Shown here: in pieces, positions 11,155-22,797 of the stretch | How positions within the stretch are numbered: the stretch's first letter is position 1 | How the letters are laid out: every line of letters begins with the position of its first letter | Source of the DNA: Ryuthela nishihirai | Lineage: Eukaryota; Arthropoda; Arachnida; Araneae; Heptathelidae | Reading direction: 5' to 3' | Assembly (NCBI GenBank): GCA_038380435.1 | Contig: JAWZYU010000009.1 | Location: 69,221,901 to 69,285,900, forward strand | DNA: 64,000 bases | Notes under the pieces: model-generated | The model's input: only the letters and a program-made list of their open reading frames with translations | What the model was told of the DNA's origin: nothing | Database searches by the model: none | Program-made: the position numbers and the translations under genes

Positions 11155-11985
11155 ATTTCATTTGTTTTACTTCTGAGTGGAGTATTCCTTGCACTCTTAT
11201 AGGCTGAATGGGCAGATCAAAAAGTGCCCAAGAGTTAAGAGAAAGTTGAGGAAGGTATTCACTGGATGCCTGTGAAGCGACAGATGACAGCCTCTTGTTA
11301 AGGTCATCTAGCATGTTTATTAATACTCACAAGCTCGTAATCTGCAGTTCCCAGGTTCCGATTCCCAGCTGGGTCAGCGTTGAGGTTTATCTACGCAAAA
11401 TTCCCCGCCCTGCCCACGGTCAATAGGGGACACCGATAGGCTTAGGAAGGTCGCTGTCTGTCGGATGGACGTTAAGCCGTGGCCCCGTGTGTGGGGAGTC
11501 ATGCCCTGTGCACGTTAAAGAACACACTGGATGGCCTTGATGGGAGGCTACCATCTGTCTCCTAACAGCTGTTCCAGTGGATCCCCCAAACTTCTCTGAG
11601 CCTTCGGGGTCCTTGTAACCTGGCCATTTAGCCCATGATGTGCAAAAATGTGCCGCTCAGAGGTAAAACAACCCAAAACCCGACCCAATACTCACAAGAT
11701 AGGCTCTCCTGCACACGGAATCATGGCTTAACGTTCCATTCAATCGACTGTGGCCTAGTCCACACTCAACATTGTGCTCTTTTTCACTGAGACAGAAAAG
11801 CTTTTAGCAGAGAGAATTTAAAAGAAAAACACAATTAAGACTCGAACTTGGGGACATCATTCAAGAATTCAAATTGAAGAAGAAATCAAATTGGGGACAT
11901 CATTCAATGAATGGGTTCATTCGAACTTGGGGACATCATTCTGCCGATCAGCCTGGCGGGCTATCGACAGAGCCCAACCCCAGCC
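11155..11985 (-). mobile_element. Old SINE-A copy split by a younger SINE-A
   Basis: Minus-strand, diverged copy whose two parts are 11155-11333 and 11699-11985. The right part carries a local duplication of TCGAACTTGGGGACATCATT (near 11840, 11885 and 11930), so box B is multiplied here as well. The head ends near CAGAGCCCAACCCCAGCC. Confidence 0.8.
11334..11686 (+). mobile_element. SINE-A copy, 5'-truncated, nested
   Basis: Plus-strand copy starting at CTCGTAATCTGCAG, inside the anticodon-loop region of the head, so box A is absent. Exact 12 bp TSD AATACTCACAAG at 11322-11333 and 11687-11698 proves that the truncated form is what was inserted. Tail reads GGTAAAACAACCCAAAACCC. Confidence 0.93.
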
Positions 11986-12059
11986 ACAAAAAGCAAATGA
12001 CAAAATATACAGGCAATAATAGAATTAGTAAATATAATAATAAATAAAAGTATGTATTA

Positions 12060-12491
12060 TAGTGATTCTCAAATATTTTTTGTCCACGCCACACTATTTT
12101 TCGCCGTGAATACTAGTAGCACACTAAAAATTTAAATTGGTAACACTATAAGAGATTCACGCAAGTGCGGTTGCCTCCAAGCCCATTCTGTGAAGTCGTT
12201 TTAAACGCTATTAAAGCGCCAACGCTAATATTTAATAAGCGCCATTTAAAGGCAGAGCTATTCTGTTCACGTTCTGACGTGAATTGAGTTTAGTTCCTAC
12301 GCCGTACATGTTATGGGCATGTTTGTATAAATTTTAGTTTTAACTTAAGATTTAATATGAATAGTTTTTAATTAAAGAAAAAGAATTAAATGAAGAATCA
12401 GTGTCAGAAAGTGGCAACAAAATGGTTTATAAAGTTCCTTTCATCTGTACTATCATCCGAAATTTCGTGGCACACTCTTTGAGAATCGCTG
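12060..12491. mobile_element. hAT-like non-autonomous element
   Basis: Terminal inverted repeats AGTGATTCTCAAA (12061) and TTTGAGAATCGCTG (ending 12491) match the hAT pattern CAGNGRTTCTCAAA. A shared subterminal word CCACACT/GGCACACT supports pairing of the ends. I did not find a matching 8 bp TSD, so the boundaries may have mutated. No transposase frame. Confidence 0.65.
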
Positions 12492-12999
12492 ATAATATTG
12501 AAATTAGTAAAAAAATAATTACTAGGGATTAGAGATGAGTTTGTACCCGAGTTTTATCGCTCAGAATAGCACAGACGACTTCAAGCTCGAGTTTAGCCAT
12601 AATTTCCTAATTTTTCTCTCAATTACAAAAATATTAGTAAGAAAAAAAATTATATCTTCCTGTTATAATTTCAACCATTAAATTAATCTGTAATAATTAA
12701 ATGCTAGATATCATAGTCTTTCTATACATTTTTCTGGTATTCTCTCTTTTTTTTTTATTAATGAATCTTTCCTCTTTTTTTTTAAATGATGTTACTCGAG
12801 AATTTTAAGTTTGTTTCAATTATTTATACTGTTTTTGTTACAAATAACATTAAAATTCTAATTATGTCATCAAATAAATAATTTCAATTATTTTAAAGTT
12901 TGTAATAGTCTATAATACAAAGAATTAAAAAAAAAATTTATTGGTATGCATTTCTTTACCCTATATATGCTTTACGATATGTCCGAAAAATGTATTCAC
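12492..12999. other. Very AT-rich DNA
   Basis: Long runs of A and T; no gene or clear repeat recognised. Confidence 0.5.
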
Positions 13000-13350
13000 T
13001 TATCCGGACTTGGGCAAAGTAAATATTGAAAAAATTCGGACCGGGTTCAATAGTTTTGGCTCGGGCCTCAGTAATTATCTAAATAGTTCGGGATCGGGCT
13101 CAAGCTCAGTAATTATCGAAAGAGTTCGGCTTTGATTCAGTAATTTCGGATTCGGACTCAGTAATTATCCAGAGAATTCTTGGCCCGATTCAATAGTTTC
13201 CGGCTCGGGTACAGTAACTGTAGAAATAGTTTGGGCCTTGGTCCAATAATTTCGGGCTCGGGCTCAATAATTATCGCAATAATCAGGGCTCGGGCTCAGT
13301 AGTTATCCGAATAATTCAAGTCCACGTTCAATAATTTCGGGCTGAGAAAT
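13000..13350. repeat. Degenerate tandem array, ~60 bp unit
   Basis: Repeating words TTCGGGCTCGGGCTCAGTAA and TTATCGAAATAGTTCGG alternate about six times, with units near 60 bp that have drifted apart. The array is markedly more GC-rich than its flanks. Confidence 0.8.
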
Positions 13351-13754
13351 TTGAACCCAAATTTATCTCTACTAGTGTTAGTAAGAAAAGGAAAATTATG
13401 CTTAGGTCAAATTGAGCATTGTTAAACTTCAATAGCAATATTTTAAAATGTATTTAATATTTTTTTTTTCAAATCTTACGAGATACAGCTCTTACCTAAA
13501 TATTTAAGAAGTCTTAAAACTGGGAATTTGATGATTATGAAGCTGGTTTTAATGAATTAGGAAGTTATATGGCCATTTATTTTGCACAAGAGTGTAAAAT
13601 GAATTTAACGAAAGAAAAATAATAAGGTGAATTTTCAACAACCAAGAAAATGCAGCAAGTCGGTTTTAATGAGTACATCTCACCAGGACCTCACAGTAAA
13701 TGAGGACTCTCGTAATTTAGATTTTTGAAAAGTTCTTGTTGCCATGGCATCTTC

Positions 13755-14075
13755 ATGACTGTCATAGTCCACCACCAAAAGTTCAAATTTCTAGCATAAA
13801 TACATCGTTTGCAATATTAGTTTGAATTTTTGGAATTACAATTAATAATAATTGGAATTTTTGGAATTACAATACAATAATAGAGAGTACAATTGTAGCT
13901 TTAGAGAGATTCAGAAAGTGCAAATCATAATATTTCTTCAATATCCAACACAAAAATAATTTTTAATTTATTTCTGTAAGCAAAAAAAAGTTCGATGATA
14001 CAAACGGACAGACAGACATAAGACAAGGTCAAAACATCATCTCGTTTTTTTTTGAAAACGAGATAAAAAGAATGA
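13755..14075. repeat. Fragment of the foldback repeat family
   Basis: Shares with 1233-2802 the words CAAATTTCTAGCATAAATAC, TGCAATATT, AAAGTGC..AATCATAATATTTCTTCAATATCCA and the ACGGACAGACAGAC/CATCTCGTTTT segment, in the same order as the right arm. It ends in a short hairpin, CTCGTTTTTTTTTGAAAACGAG, near 14041-14063. Only one arm is present. Confidence 0.7.
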
Positions 14076-14079
14076 AATG

Positions 14080-15118
14080 AAGGCTTTTTACCAAACATAA
14101 ACTGCGAATTATATTTAGCTGTTAAATTTGGACGTATTCTGACAATTGCAAAAGAGCAGAGTTGTCCACCTTTTGCAGGAATCGTTAAAGCGAATGGCTG
14201 GCTCTCAATCTAGTAGCGACATTTTCTCCTCCGCAATGGTGTCAGAATTAACGATAAACTGCAACACCACAATAGGGAAGCTATGTGCGTATGTGTAAGG
14301 TTGGTGATGAAGTACGGAGAGAATTCGTGCGTGTGCGAGAAGTGATTGGAAGGGCGAGACAAACTCTAGCTGCTGAGAGAAGAAGTATCAGTACAGTGAA
14401 TTCCCGGACTGCTTTCGATACAAGCCCTCGAGCATTATAGCGGGTCTTTGAGTTAACGGTTAAGCTGATTGTCGATTTGTCGTTTAGAGCTCATTCTCAT
14501 TCCTCGCTTCGGTGGCTCTTTAATCAATAATGGTTTTCTCAAACAAACTCTTGGAATCGTGGCTGCAAAAGAAAGGATAGTTTCCTTTCTTCAGTTTCGG
14601 TTAAGGGGTGTGTTCTCGCTTACGTTAAGGACTCTTAGAGAGAGAAAAAAAAAGACACTATCAATCATGGACATTTCTACTAGTAGTAGCGCAAATCAAA
14701 TGAAACATGCTTTTCTTTGATAACGGGAACGTGATATTAAGTGTGACGTAGGGGTCTTGTCACGAAGCTAAAAATCGAAAGAAATATTCGATCCACTGAA
14801 ATTTGGTCGCAAATGTAAATGCCGATATCTTTTTAAATATAGGTGGTACTTGTCAGGGAGTGGGAGAGAATGATTGACTGGATTTTTGAACGAATAAATG
14901 TTAGGCGTGTTAAAAGATAAAAGATCAGATACGTTACTAAAAATCAATGGCCAATTATTATATAACTATATATATATTAATTGCTTAAACAAAAGGGCCA
15001 AATGTATACCTAAAATATCTTAACCAGACTTTTTTTTTTCACTAATGCTAAAAGGCCAATTGCACTTGTTACTTAATCTTGTTATTAAAAGATCGTAATG
15101 GATCGTCCATAAATTGCG
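14080..15118. other. Unassigned DNA with a GC-richer part at 14100-14720
   Basis: An 83-codon plus-strand frame (14469-14720) has no recognisable motif. The preceding 14160-14460 segment is less AT-rich than average and not obviously repetitive. It could be an exon, a regulatory region or an unknown repeat; nothing decides between these. Confidence 0.35.
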
Positions 15119-15120
15119 CG

Positions 15121-15512
15121 GTGCAGGAGTTGGCTTATTCGGTAGAATGCCATGCTCGTAATCTGCAGTTACCAGGTTCGAGTCCCACTTATACCAGCTT
15201 TGAGATTTGATCTCTGCTAAACCACCATCTTGCCCTCAGTTAGAAAGAGGACACCGATATTTTTTAAGGCCGTCTTCCGTCCGATGGAATGTTAAACCGT
15301 GGTCCCGTATGCAGGAGAGTCATATCACGTGCACGTTAAAGAACAAACTTGATGGTCTTGAGGAACACTTCCATCTGTTTCTTAACAACTGTGCAGTACA
15401 TACTCTTCCTCTTAAAATTTTCTGAGCCCTCGTAATCTTTGTGACCTGGCAATTTAGCCCACTGTGTGCAAAAAGTGCCGCTCAAAGGTAAAACAACCCA
15501 AACAACAACCCA
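15121..15512 (+). mobile_element. SINE-A copy, diverged
   Basis: Plus-strand, near full length. Head with box A-like TGGCTTATTCGG and box B GGTTCGAGTCC; body with CACGTTAAAGAACA; tail GGTAAAACAACCCAAACAACA. No clear TSD. Confidence 0.85.
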
Positions 15513-15617
15513 TAAATTATGTAATGTTTATTTCCTCCAACTAGCAGAGATCAAAAGAATAAGACTGCTAGATTCCCCCTTCCTTTATGTAACCTAATAA
15601 TTTTCTTTTTTCTAACA

Positions 15618-15822
15618 GTTAGTTTAGTTTGCTTTACCTCTGTGCTGCTCTTTTTGGCATATAATGGACTAAATGGCCATGACAAAAAGTCCCTAAGGGA
15701 ACAGAGAAAGCGGAGTTGGGTTGAGCGGCACTTTTTATGCATTATTTTGCCTCTGAGCGTCACTTTTTATGGACACAATGGGCTAAATGGTCAGGTCACA
15801 AGGACCCAGAAGGCTCAGATTA
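15618..15822 (-). mobile_element. Two SINE-A tail fragments in tandem
   Basis: Two successive minus-strand 3'-end pieces begin near TTTGCTTTACCTCTG (15629) and TTTTGCCTCTGAGCG (15747), each followed by the ATGGRCTAAATGGYCA segment and then broken off. An extra GAGCGGCACTTTTTATGC piece lies between them. Together with the next two entries they form a 900 bp cluster of partial SINEs in one orientation. Confidence 0.75.
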
Positions 15823-16190
15823 GATTGGATTGAATTGTTTTACCTCTGAGTGACACTTTTTTTGCACACAACGGGATAATAGCTAAGCCACAAGGATCCC
15901 GAGGGCTTAGAGATGGTTCGGGGAAGGGACCTACTGGAACAGCTGTTGGAAGACAGAGGTAGCCTCCCGTCAAGGTCATACAGCGTGTTCTTTAACGTGC
16001 ACAGGTTATGGTTCTCGTTGCACATGGTGCCACGGTTTAACGTGTTATCCGATGAACGGCGGTCTTTCCAAGCCCGTTGGTGTCCCCGCCCTGCCCACTG
16101 TCAGTAGGGGTTTAACATTCAGTAGTTAATTTAACATAAACTTCAATACTTGTCCAGGTGGGACTCGAACCTGGGAACTAGAGATTACGA
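15823..16190 (-). mobile_element. SINE-A copy with a body deletion
   Basis: Minus-strand copy from the tail (GGATTGAATTGTTTTACCTC) to box B (GGACTCGAACCTGGGAAC). The part between the body and the head is altered at about 16090-16150. It stops at GAGCCTGAAG, before box A. Confidence 0.8.
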
Positions 16191-16505
16191 GCCTGAAGCA
16201 CAGAGAAGGCGGGGAGAAAAGGACCTACTTCACAACTGTTAGGAGACAGATGGAGGCCTTCACGTCAAGACCGTTCAGCGTGTTCTTTAATGTTCACATG
16301 GTGTGGCTTTCCTGCACATGGGGCCACGGCTTAACGTCCCATCCGAAGAACGGTGTTCTTTCGAAGCCCATCGGTGTCCCCTTTCTGACTGAATGGAGGG
16401 TGAGGGTTTTTCGGGAGATAAACCTCAAAGCAAGCGCAGATGGGACTCGAACATGAAAACTGTAGATAATGAGTGTGGCGGGCCACCATCTAAGCTAGCC
16501 CTCAC
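16191..16505 (-). mobile_element. SINE-A copy lacking its tail
   Basis: Minus-strand. It begins within the body at GCACAGAGAAGGCGGGG directly against the previous copy and runs through GGGACTCGAACATG to a decayed box A near 16490. The abrupt join in mid-element suggests recombination between two SINEs rather than clean insertion. Confidence 0.75.
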
Positions 16506-16751
16506 CCAAGAAACTTTAAAAAATGCAAAAGTGAGGGGGAAAAGAAATATAAAATTACAGTAGAATATACACTTAAAATCATCCCAGGATCTATGAAAAA
16601 TAAACGGTGTCTAAGATCCATCTGAAATGGAGTTCTTGTGTAAAATTTTGCATTTTGTTTTAGTTGTCTTTAAAAGAAATTTTTATAAAATGCCTGTAAC
16701 ATACATATATATTTAAAAAAAATTTCCGCTTCAATTCAGGTTACTAGAGGG

Positions 16752-17410
16752 GACAGGGGTGGCCCATTCGATAGTGCACCAGTCTCGTAATCTGCAGTTC
16801 CCAGATTCGAGTTCCACCTAAGCTAGCTTTGAGATTTATCTCCGCAAAACTCTCCGTCCTGTCCTCGGTCAGTAGGGGACACGATGGGCTTGGAAAGGCC
16901 ACCGTCCGTTGAATGGGTAATAAAGTCATGGCACCATGTGCTGGAGAACCATACTGTGCACGTTAAAGAACACACTGGATGGATTGGGTTGGGTTGTTTT
17001 ACCTCTGAGCGACACTTTTTTGCACACCATGGACTAAATGACCGGTCACAATGACCCCGAAGGCTCAGAGAAGTTTGGGGGACGGGACCCATTGTAACAG
17101 CTGTTGGGAAGCAGATGGTAGTCCCCCGTCAAGGCCATCCAGCGTGTTCTTTAATGTGCACAGAGTATGGTTCTTCTGTACACGGAGCCACGGATTTACG
17201 TCAGACGGTGGCCTTTCCAAGCCCATCGGTGTCCCCTACTGACCGTGGGCAGGGCGACGAGTTTTGCGGAGATTATTCTCAACGCTGATTCAGCTAGGAT
17301 TCGAACCTGGGAACTGCAGATTACGAGCCTAGCGCGCTTCCGACTGAGCTACCCCCGCCCCAACACACTGGATTACCTTGATGGGAGGCTACCATCTGTC
17401 TTCTAACCCA
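16752..17410 (+). mobile_element. SINE-A host copy split by another SINE-A
   Basis: Plus-strand, diverged. Left part 16752-16980 holds the head (TGGCCCATTCGATAG, box B GATTCGAGTTCC) and body. The right part, from 17374, resumes with TACCTTGATGGGAGGCTACC and decays after about 17410. Confidence 0.85.
16981..17361 (-). mobile_element. SINE-A copy nested in a SINE-A
   Basis: Minus-strand full-length copy with an exact 12 bp TSD, AACACACTGGAT, at 16969-16980 and 17362-17373. The target is the conserved body of the older opposite-strand SINE. Confidence 0.93.
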
Positions 17411-17737
17411 GGTTACGAGAATTCTTAAAGAGTGGGGGAATGCACTCCCCCCTCTCAGATCCGGCAGTGATTAAAATAGTAGTTTCTAAACTGCAGTGAC
17501 ACAGAAGCGCGATAGCAGGGATATCTTTTCTAGAATCAGTTTTATAAACTTTCAGTTTATTACTTTCAGTTTTATAAACTTTCTCTCAAAGTTTACCTAG
17601 CAAAAGTATGCACAGTAAAGGATTTCTTTAAAAATTATACTACAATAAATTTCTTTAAACCCAGATCCATATTACAGCTAATGTAATAAACAGATTAACC
17701 AGGTAATAAAATGTATTAAAGTTTGAGTGAGTTGTTG

Positions 17738-17840
17738 CCTACAGTAGGATAAATGGCCAAGTCACAAGGGACAGAAATGAAAATAAATAAATACCCCCTC
17801 AAGAAGCTGCTTGCCACAGAGACACGTTTAAAAATAAGAT
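17738..17840 (-). mobile_element. Fused SINE-A and SINE-B fragments
   Basis: A short SINE-A piece (GGATAAATGGCCAAGTCACAAG) is followed by a minus-strand SINE-B tail (AATACCCCCTCAAGAAGCTG then CTTGCCACAGAG). No head is present for either. Confidence 0.65.
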
Positions 17841-18187
17841 CCATTAGACAATTGTTATGAGACACATGGAAATTCACCTTTAACGCCAATATCAATGAAT
17901 AATATAGTAAATCTTGATAATATAAAACCAAATAAAAAACTGCCAAATATATTGTCACATTTTGAATGCAGCAGATTACATGATCTGTGAAATATCGGAG
18001 TAAAAAACAATAGACAGACAAAAATTAAAATTTTAAATTATAACTTCAAATTAAAGACATGTTCACAAGAATAAAATCTCGCATTGTAATTGAATTTATT
18101 CAATGACTCATTGAACCAAATCCTATCCCATTGAAATTCAGACTAACCTAAAACTTACAAAAGGAAAAGTCCCGTTCTTCGCTCTGT

Positions 18188-18440
18188 CAGAAATAGACAT
18201 CAATGTGCTTGGAAAGGCCGCCGTCCATCTGATCGGACTTTAAACCGTGGCACTACCTGCAGAAGAGTCACACCACGTGAATGTTAAAGAACGCTGTATT
18301 GTCGCCTTTCATCTGTTTCCTAACAGTTATCTAATTTGTTCCTTTCTCCCGACCTTCTCTGAACCCTTGGGGTCTTTTTGACCTGGCCATTTAGCACACT
18401 GTGTGCGAAAAAGAGCAGCTCTGGAATAAAACAAACAGCC
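18188..18440 (+). mobile_element. SINE-A fragment, body and tail
   Basis: Plus-strand, headless, from GACATCAATGTGCTTGGAAAG to GGAATAAAACAAACAGCC. Diverged. Confidence 0.75.
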
Positions 18441-18462
18441 TAACCTTTACAAAAAGAAAATT

Positions 18463-18760
18463 TAGAGAAGGCTGGGGGAGGGAATGTCTTGAATAGTTGT
18501 CAGAAGATAGATGGAAACCTCAAGTCAAGACCATCCAGCGTGTTCTTCAATGTGCACAGGGAATGGCTCTCCTGCATACTGAGTCATGACATAACGTACC
18601 ACACGACGTGCCTTTCCAAAACACAAGGTGTCCGTTTTCTCACCAAGGACAGAACGAGAGTTAGGAGAAAATTTCTTAACGCAAGCAGAGTTGGGACTCG
18701 AACCTGGGAACTTCATATTAAGATCCTGGCGCACTCCCGATCGAGCCAATCCGTCCCATC
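18463..18760 (-). mobile_element. SINE-A fragment, body and head
   Basis: Minus-strand, starting inside the body at AGAGAAGGCTGGGGGAG and reaching box B (GGACTCGAACC) and a decayed head. It faces the preceding opposite-strand fragment, giving an imperfect inverted pair. Confidence 0.75.
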
Positions 18761-19544
18761 TTGGCAGAAACAAAACAACCATGCCTTATGAATGATTCGA
18801 ACCTATTCTTCTGCTATCCGCTTACATTGGATAATTATTCATCCTGAACATAAAGCCAAAACTTAACAGTCATTCAGCAGAATATATTATTTATTTCTCA
18901 GTGGGATTTCATTTGTTGCCAAATGAATCAAAAAAACGGGCTTGAGGAGAAAATTCGAACATCGACAAAAAATAGACGCGAACCTATGAACTTCAGCTTA
19001 CTCACCTGACAACTGGGTTACTAGAGTTCCTGATTTTGTGAAAACTGTACTATTTATAGACCCTGGATGGCAATTACTCCAGTGTTGTTGACTTTAACCT
19101 TATCTCGTAGGATTTAGGGACATCTTCACAAAAAGATACGCGAGAATGCTAAAAGCTTGTCACAAGTTAAGGAAAATATTTTTTATCTCCTTTTCTCCAT
19201 TCCTTCTTGTCCCTGATCTCGAGGGAGGAACTAAGAAAATAACAAATCCATCAGGTACACAAATAACTTCCGATTCTGCATGTTTGACAATGACAGCTTT
19301 CATTGAATCTTCTGAAGCTCCGGAAATATAACTTATCGCAAAATGTACTTTCCGAAGAGATCTCTTGTTGACATTTTCAGATAAATGTTTTTTTTTTTTA
19401 TTTCATCTCCTTCTCTCTCTTCTTTTATACCTTTGCCTTCCATTCTTTCACCTCTCATAAATCCCATAACACTTCCTAAGGAAAACCAGATTTTCGGATA
19501 AAAGATGGAATTTGGAAACACAATAAGCAGGGCACTGAGAAATT
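18761..19544. other. No gene recognised
   Basis: A CGAACCTATGAACTTCAG segment near 18980 resembles a decayed SINE head. A pyrimidine-rich tract lies at 19388-19455. No protein domain seen. Confidence 0.4.
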
Positions 19545-19960
19545 CGTCCTTACCGTCGTCTATCTAATAAGTCGAGCAACTTTTTGTTCTCCCTGCACAT
19601 GCATCTGTACTGTGTCAGTCAATAACGCCGATCGCGGCCACTTGTGCCTCAATGGCACGGGAGCGGCCGCCATAATGTCAGAGCAGCCAACAGTCGTCGA
19701 AGCTACTGCTGTTGTCACATAAACAGCAGCCGCTCGACGTAATGAAATCAGGCAAGCACGTTGTGAAAGGCTCACTATTTGTGCAAGTGGAGCAGACTCC
19801 GAATGCTGAAACCACTGAGCAACATAATAAGAAGAACGCGTCCTTCGGAGAATTGGGGGGATTTCAACAGCAGCTGTAAGGACGATGGGAGCATGGCGTG
19901 GGATACGTCACTTCCCCTCTGAATGACTTTTACGTCCCCCGGTTAATAAGGCCAGGAGTG
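19545..19960. other. GC-richer unassigned island
   Basis: Contains GC-rich words such as CGGGAGCGGCCGCC and repeated AGCAGC/GCTGCT-like triplets, in contrast to the AT-rich flanks, and I see no other copy in the window. The open frames are short and unremarkable. It is a candidate for a conserved non-coding element or an unrecognised exon; this is inference from composition only. Confidence 0.35.
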
Positions 19961-20417
19961 AGCAGAAGGAAGACATCACAATTTGTCATAGGGTAATAGA
20001 GTATGGGACTATATCTAGAAGCTCGCATTTACTAGTTGGAGGATATAAGAGAGCAATGGGCTTTCCTTTACACTTGTAGTAAGACATAAAGGAAAATTTA
20101 GATTTATTCTTATAGCCTATAATGGAAAATATTTGAGCGAAAAAGTATGGAATTTCTACAAAAAAGAAGAAAGTCAATCACCAAACTCAAGAAATTTATT
20201 AGCCTCCTGAACATTAAAGATTCATTTCAACCGGTGAATTGTAGAATATATTAAAGACATGAATGAATATATTAAAACATGAAGGACAGTGGCATCATTC
20301 AATTAACCAAAAGTTCCAGGAGGTAGTGGAATCCAAAATAAACTTAATCCACTTTAAATTAAAAAATCCCTAATCTATTAAAATACTTATTTCCTGTGCT
20401 ACATCAGCAAATGATAT

Positions 20418-20640
20418 CTGAAACTACACCTTCTGTAGTGAAGCATAATTCTGCTCTGCATGTGAAACTACACCTTCTATAGTAAAGCATAACTCTGCTG
20501 TGCATGTGAAACTACACCTTCTATAGTAAAGCATAACTCTGCTGTGCATGTAAAACTACACCTTCTGCAGTGAAGCATAACTCTGTTCAACCTTCTGCAT
20601 CTGAAACTACACCTTCTGTTGTAAAGCATAACTCTATTCA
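20418..20640. repeat. Tandem array, 44 bp unit, ~5 copies
   Basis: The word AAACTACACCTTCT occurs at 20421, 20465, 20509, 20553 and 20604, spacings of 44, 44, 44 and 51. Each unit continues with GTAAAGCATAACTCTGCTGT or a close variant. The last units are shortened and rearranged. Confidence 0.93.
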
Positions 20641-22103
20641 AAATATTGGCTTATCCTTGAGAGGCACAAATATAGTTCACAGTATCCAAATAAAAGCATA
20701 ATTTTCTAAAACACATCTTCTTAGAAAACGAGGTCCTTGGATAACTGTTATAAACAGAAGATATCTTTACCATCCAGCGTGTTTTACAATTGTTTTAACA
20801 ACATTCTGAAACATTTGCTAGACTTTTGGCTATAAATAGTCATTATTAGCATGTTAACAACATTTGAAACAAGTTCTTCTGACTGAACTTATTATGGATA
20901 AATATTGTTGAGTTCATAATTTTAAACACTGGAACAATGTTGTTCAAAATGAAGCCTGAAATGGTTTTTATTATACTTTTTTCTACAATCATATTCACCA
21001 ATAAAATGCTTATTATAGAAGTCAAAAAGCTTCGAATATGGCTTACCAAAAGACTAACGTAAAAATTCCTTACCTTTTTTTTCGTTTTGGTACGGTTGAG
21101 ACCAGTACTACAAACACGAACATTTTGTTCCATGTATGAGCATCTCACTACAGTTCACATTGCTGAAGCAGTTCAGTGAATATCCACCGATTATTTGCAA
21201 ATACTATATATATATTACATCGTATGCATATAACTATATTACATGGTATAAATATAACTATATTACATCGTATAAATATGACTATATTTTCCTTGTTTAA
21301 AAAAAGGCCTTTTATCAGTATTTTAAAACTTTAACGAATCACAAGTGAAAAAGTCAGTATTTACAAATATTCGATGATCCCCTTAAAGACCATTCTTTTC
21401 GAGAATAAATAGCTTAAACTTTATTCCCTTCTATTCAGTCTCTGTCTCACTGACGCAGAAAGATAAAATCGGTCTCATAAGTTTCGAAGCATTCAGATGA
21501 TTTCTCTCAATAATGTTTCTCCTACCAAGATGGGTTTAGACCATAAAACACAGTCATTGAAAGAGAAAAAGTGAAAGAGCATGGCTGACATACACAGCTG
21601 ATTTAGAAGCTATGCGCTCAGTGTAAAAGATAGGTATAAGGAGCAGATAACGATAGAAAAGTGGTTTATGGTCAAAAGAAAATAATAGCTTATGGCGAAA
21701 GCTTGATGGACCCAATATCACCCAAAATGCCGAACATCTGGGATATTCGGAAACTTAAAGGGGGGGGAATAAAATATTTAGGGGATAAACTGCCAGCTTG
21801 ACGATACTTTGGAAACGAAAAGACTAACTCGAAATCAATATGAGTTCAACGTTTCGAATTCTTTTTACCATTTCTCAACGGTCAATGGTTGCGACTGTTG
21901 AACAGCTCTCGTGTCCTTCTTAAAGCCGATACATGCTCTTCAGTATAATCTGTGGTAGTAAGAAAAATCTTATTTATTCGATTCTGGAATTTCTTCAATT
22001 CAATACGACCAAGAGGTTTACGATCTATAAAAACCACAGCAGGATATATTCTGATAAGCAAAGTCTCGTTTTTTAGCTTCAGGAAATATAAAAATGCATT
22101 GAG
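20641..22103. other. AT-rich DNA with a small tandem repeat
   Basis: At 21211-21288 a 26 bp unit (ATATTACATCGTATAAATAT followed by AACTAT or a variant) occurs three times. A 100-codon minus-strand frame at 20846-21148 matches no family I know. Nothing else assigned. Confidence 0.5.
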
Positions 22104-22260
22104 AGTTGGGTTGTTTCAATCCTAAGTTACACTTTTGTTAGCTGAACAGATTTAAACGATCAGGTCACAAGAACAACAAAGCATAGGACAGGGTTTTTAT
22201 AGGTTCTCATAGTATCATAGTTTCTCATAGTATCATAGTTTCTCATAGTATCTCAAGGTC
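22104..22260 (-). mobile_element. SINE-A tail remnant and short tandem repeat
   Basis: 22104-22165 matches the SINE-A tail end (GTTGGGTTGTTTCAATCC, GATCAGGTCACAAGAA). From 22200 to 22256 the word TCTCATAGTATCATAGTT recurs three times in tandem. Confidence 0.6.
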
Positions 22261-22444
22261 ATTCATTTTTAAAGGTTCTCTAGTAGAAGATCATACCCTA
22301 AACAACTCAAGATCATCTAGCATAATTTTTAATGCATGGTACGTCTTCCCTGTAAGCAATGTACATATGTTTCTATGATAGACAATACAGTGAGTATTTG
22401 TTTCCTAAAGCCCAGTAAATTTCGTATCTCTTGCCTACAAAACT

Positions 22445-22797
22445 GGGGAGGGGTTGACTCAGTCGGTAGCGCGTCAGAGTAGTAATCTGCAGTCCCAGGT
22501 TCGAGTTCCAGCTCCGGTAATCCTCTTTCTCCCTTCGGTGCGAAAGAAGGTACCGATGAGCTTGGAAAGACCGCTGTCCATCGGATAAACTTTAAGCAGT
22601 AATTCCGTGTGTAGGAGAGCGATACCATGTGCATATTGAAAAACACGCTGGGTGCCCACGAAATGAGGCTTCGATCTGTCTCTTAACAGCTGTCCAGCTG
22701 ATCCCATTCTTCTCTGAACCTTTGAGGTCTGTGTGGCCTCGTCATAGCCCATTGTGGGCAAAAAAGTGCCACTAAGAGACAAAACAACCCAACCCTA
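22445..22797 (+). mobile_element. SINE-A copy, diverged
   Basis: Plus-strand. Head with box A TGACTCAGTCGG and box B GGTTCGAGTTCC, body with slight deletions, tail GACAAAACAACCCAACCC. No exact TSD identified. Confidence 0.88.

Noticed and set aside
20418..20640. CRISPR array
   Set aside because: Repeats are contiguous with no unique spacers, and the setting is eukaryotic.
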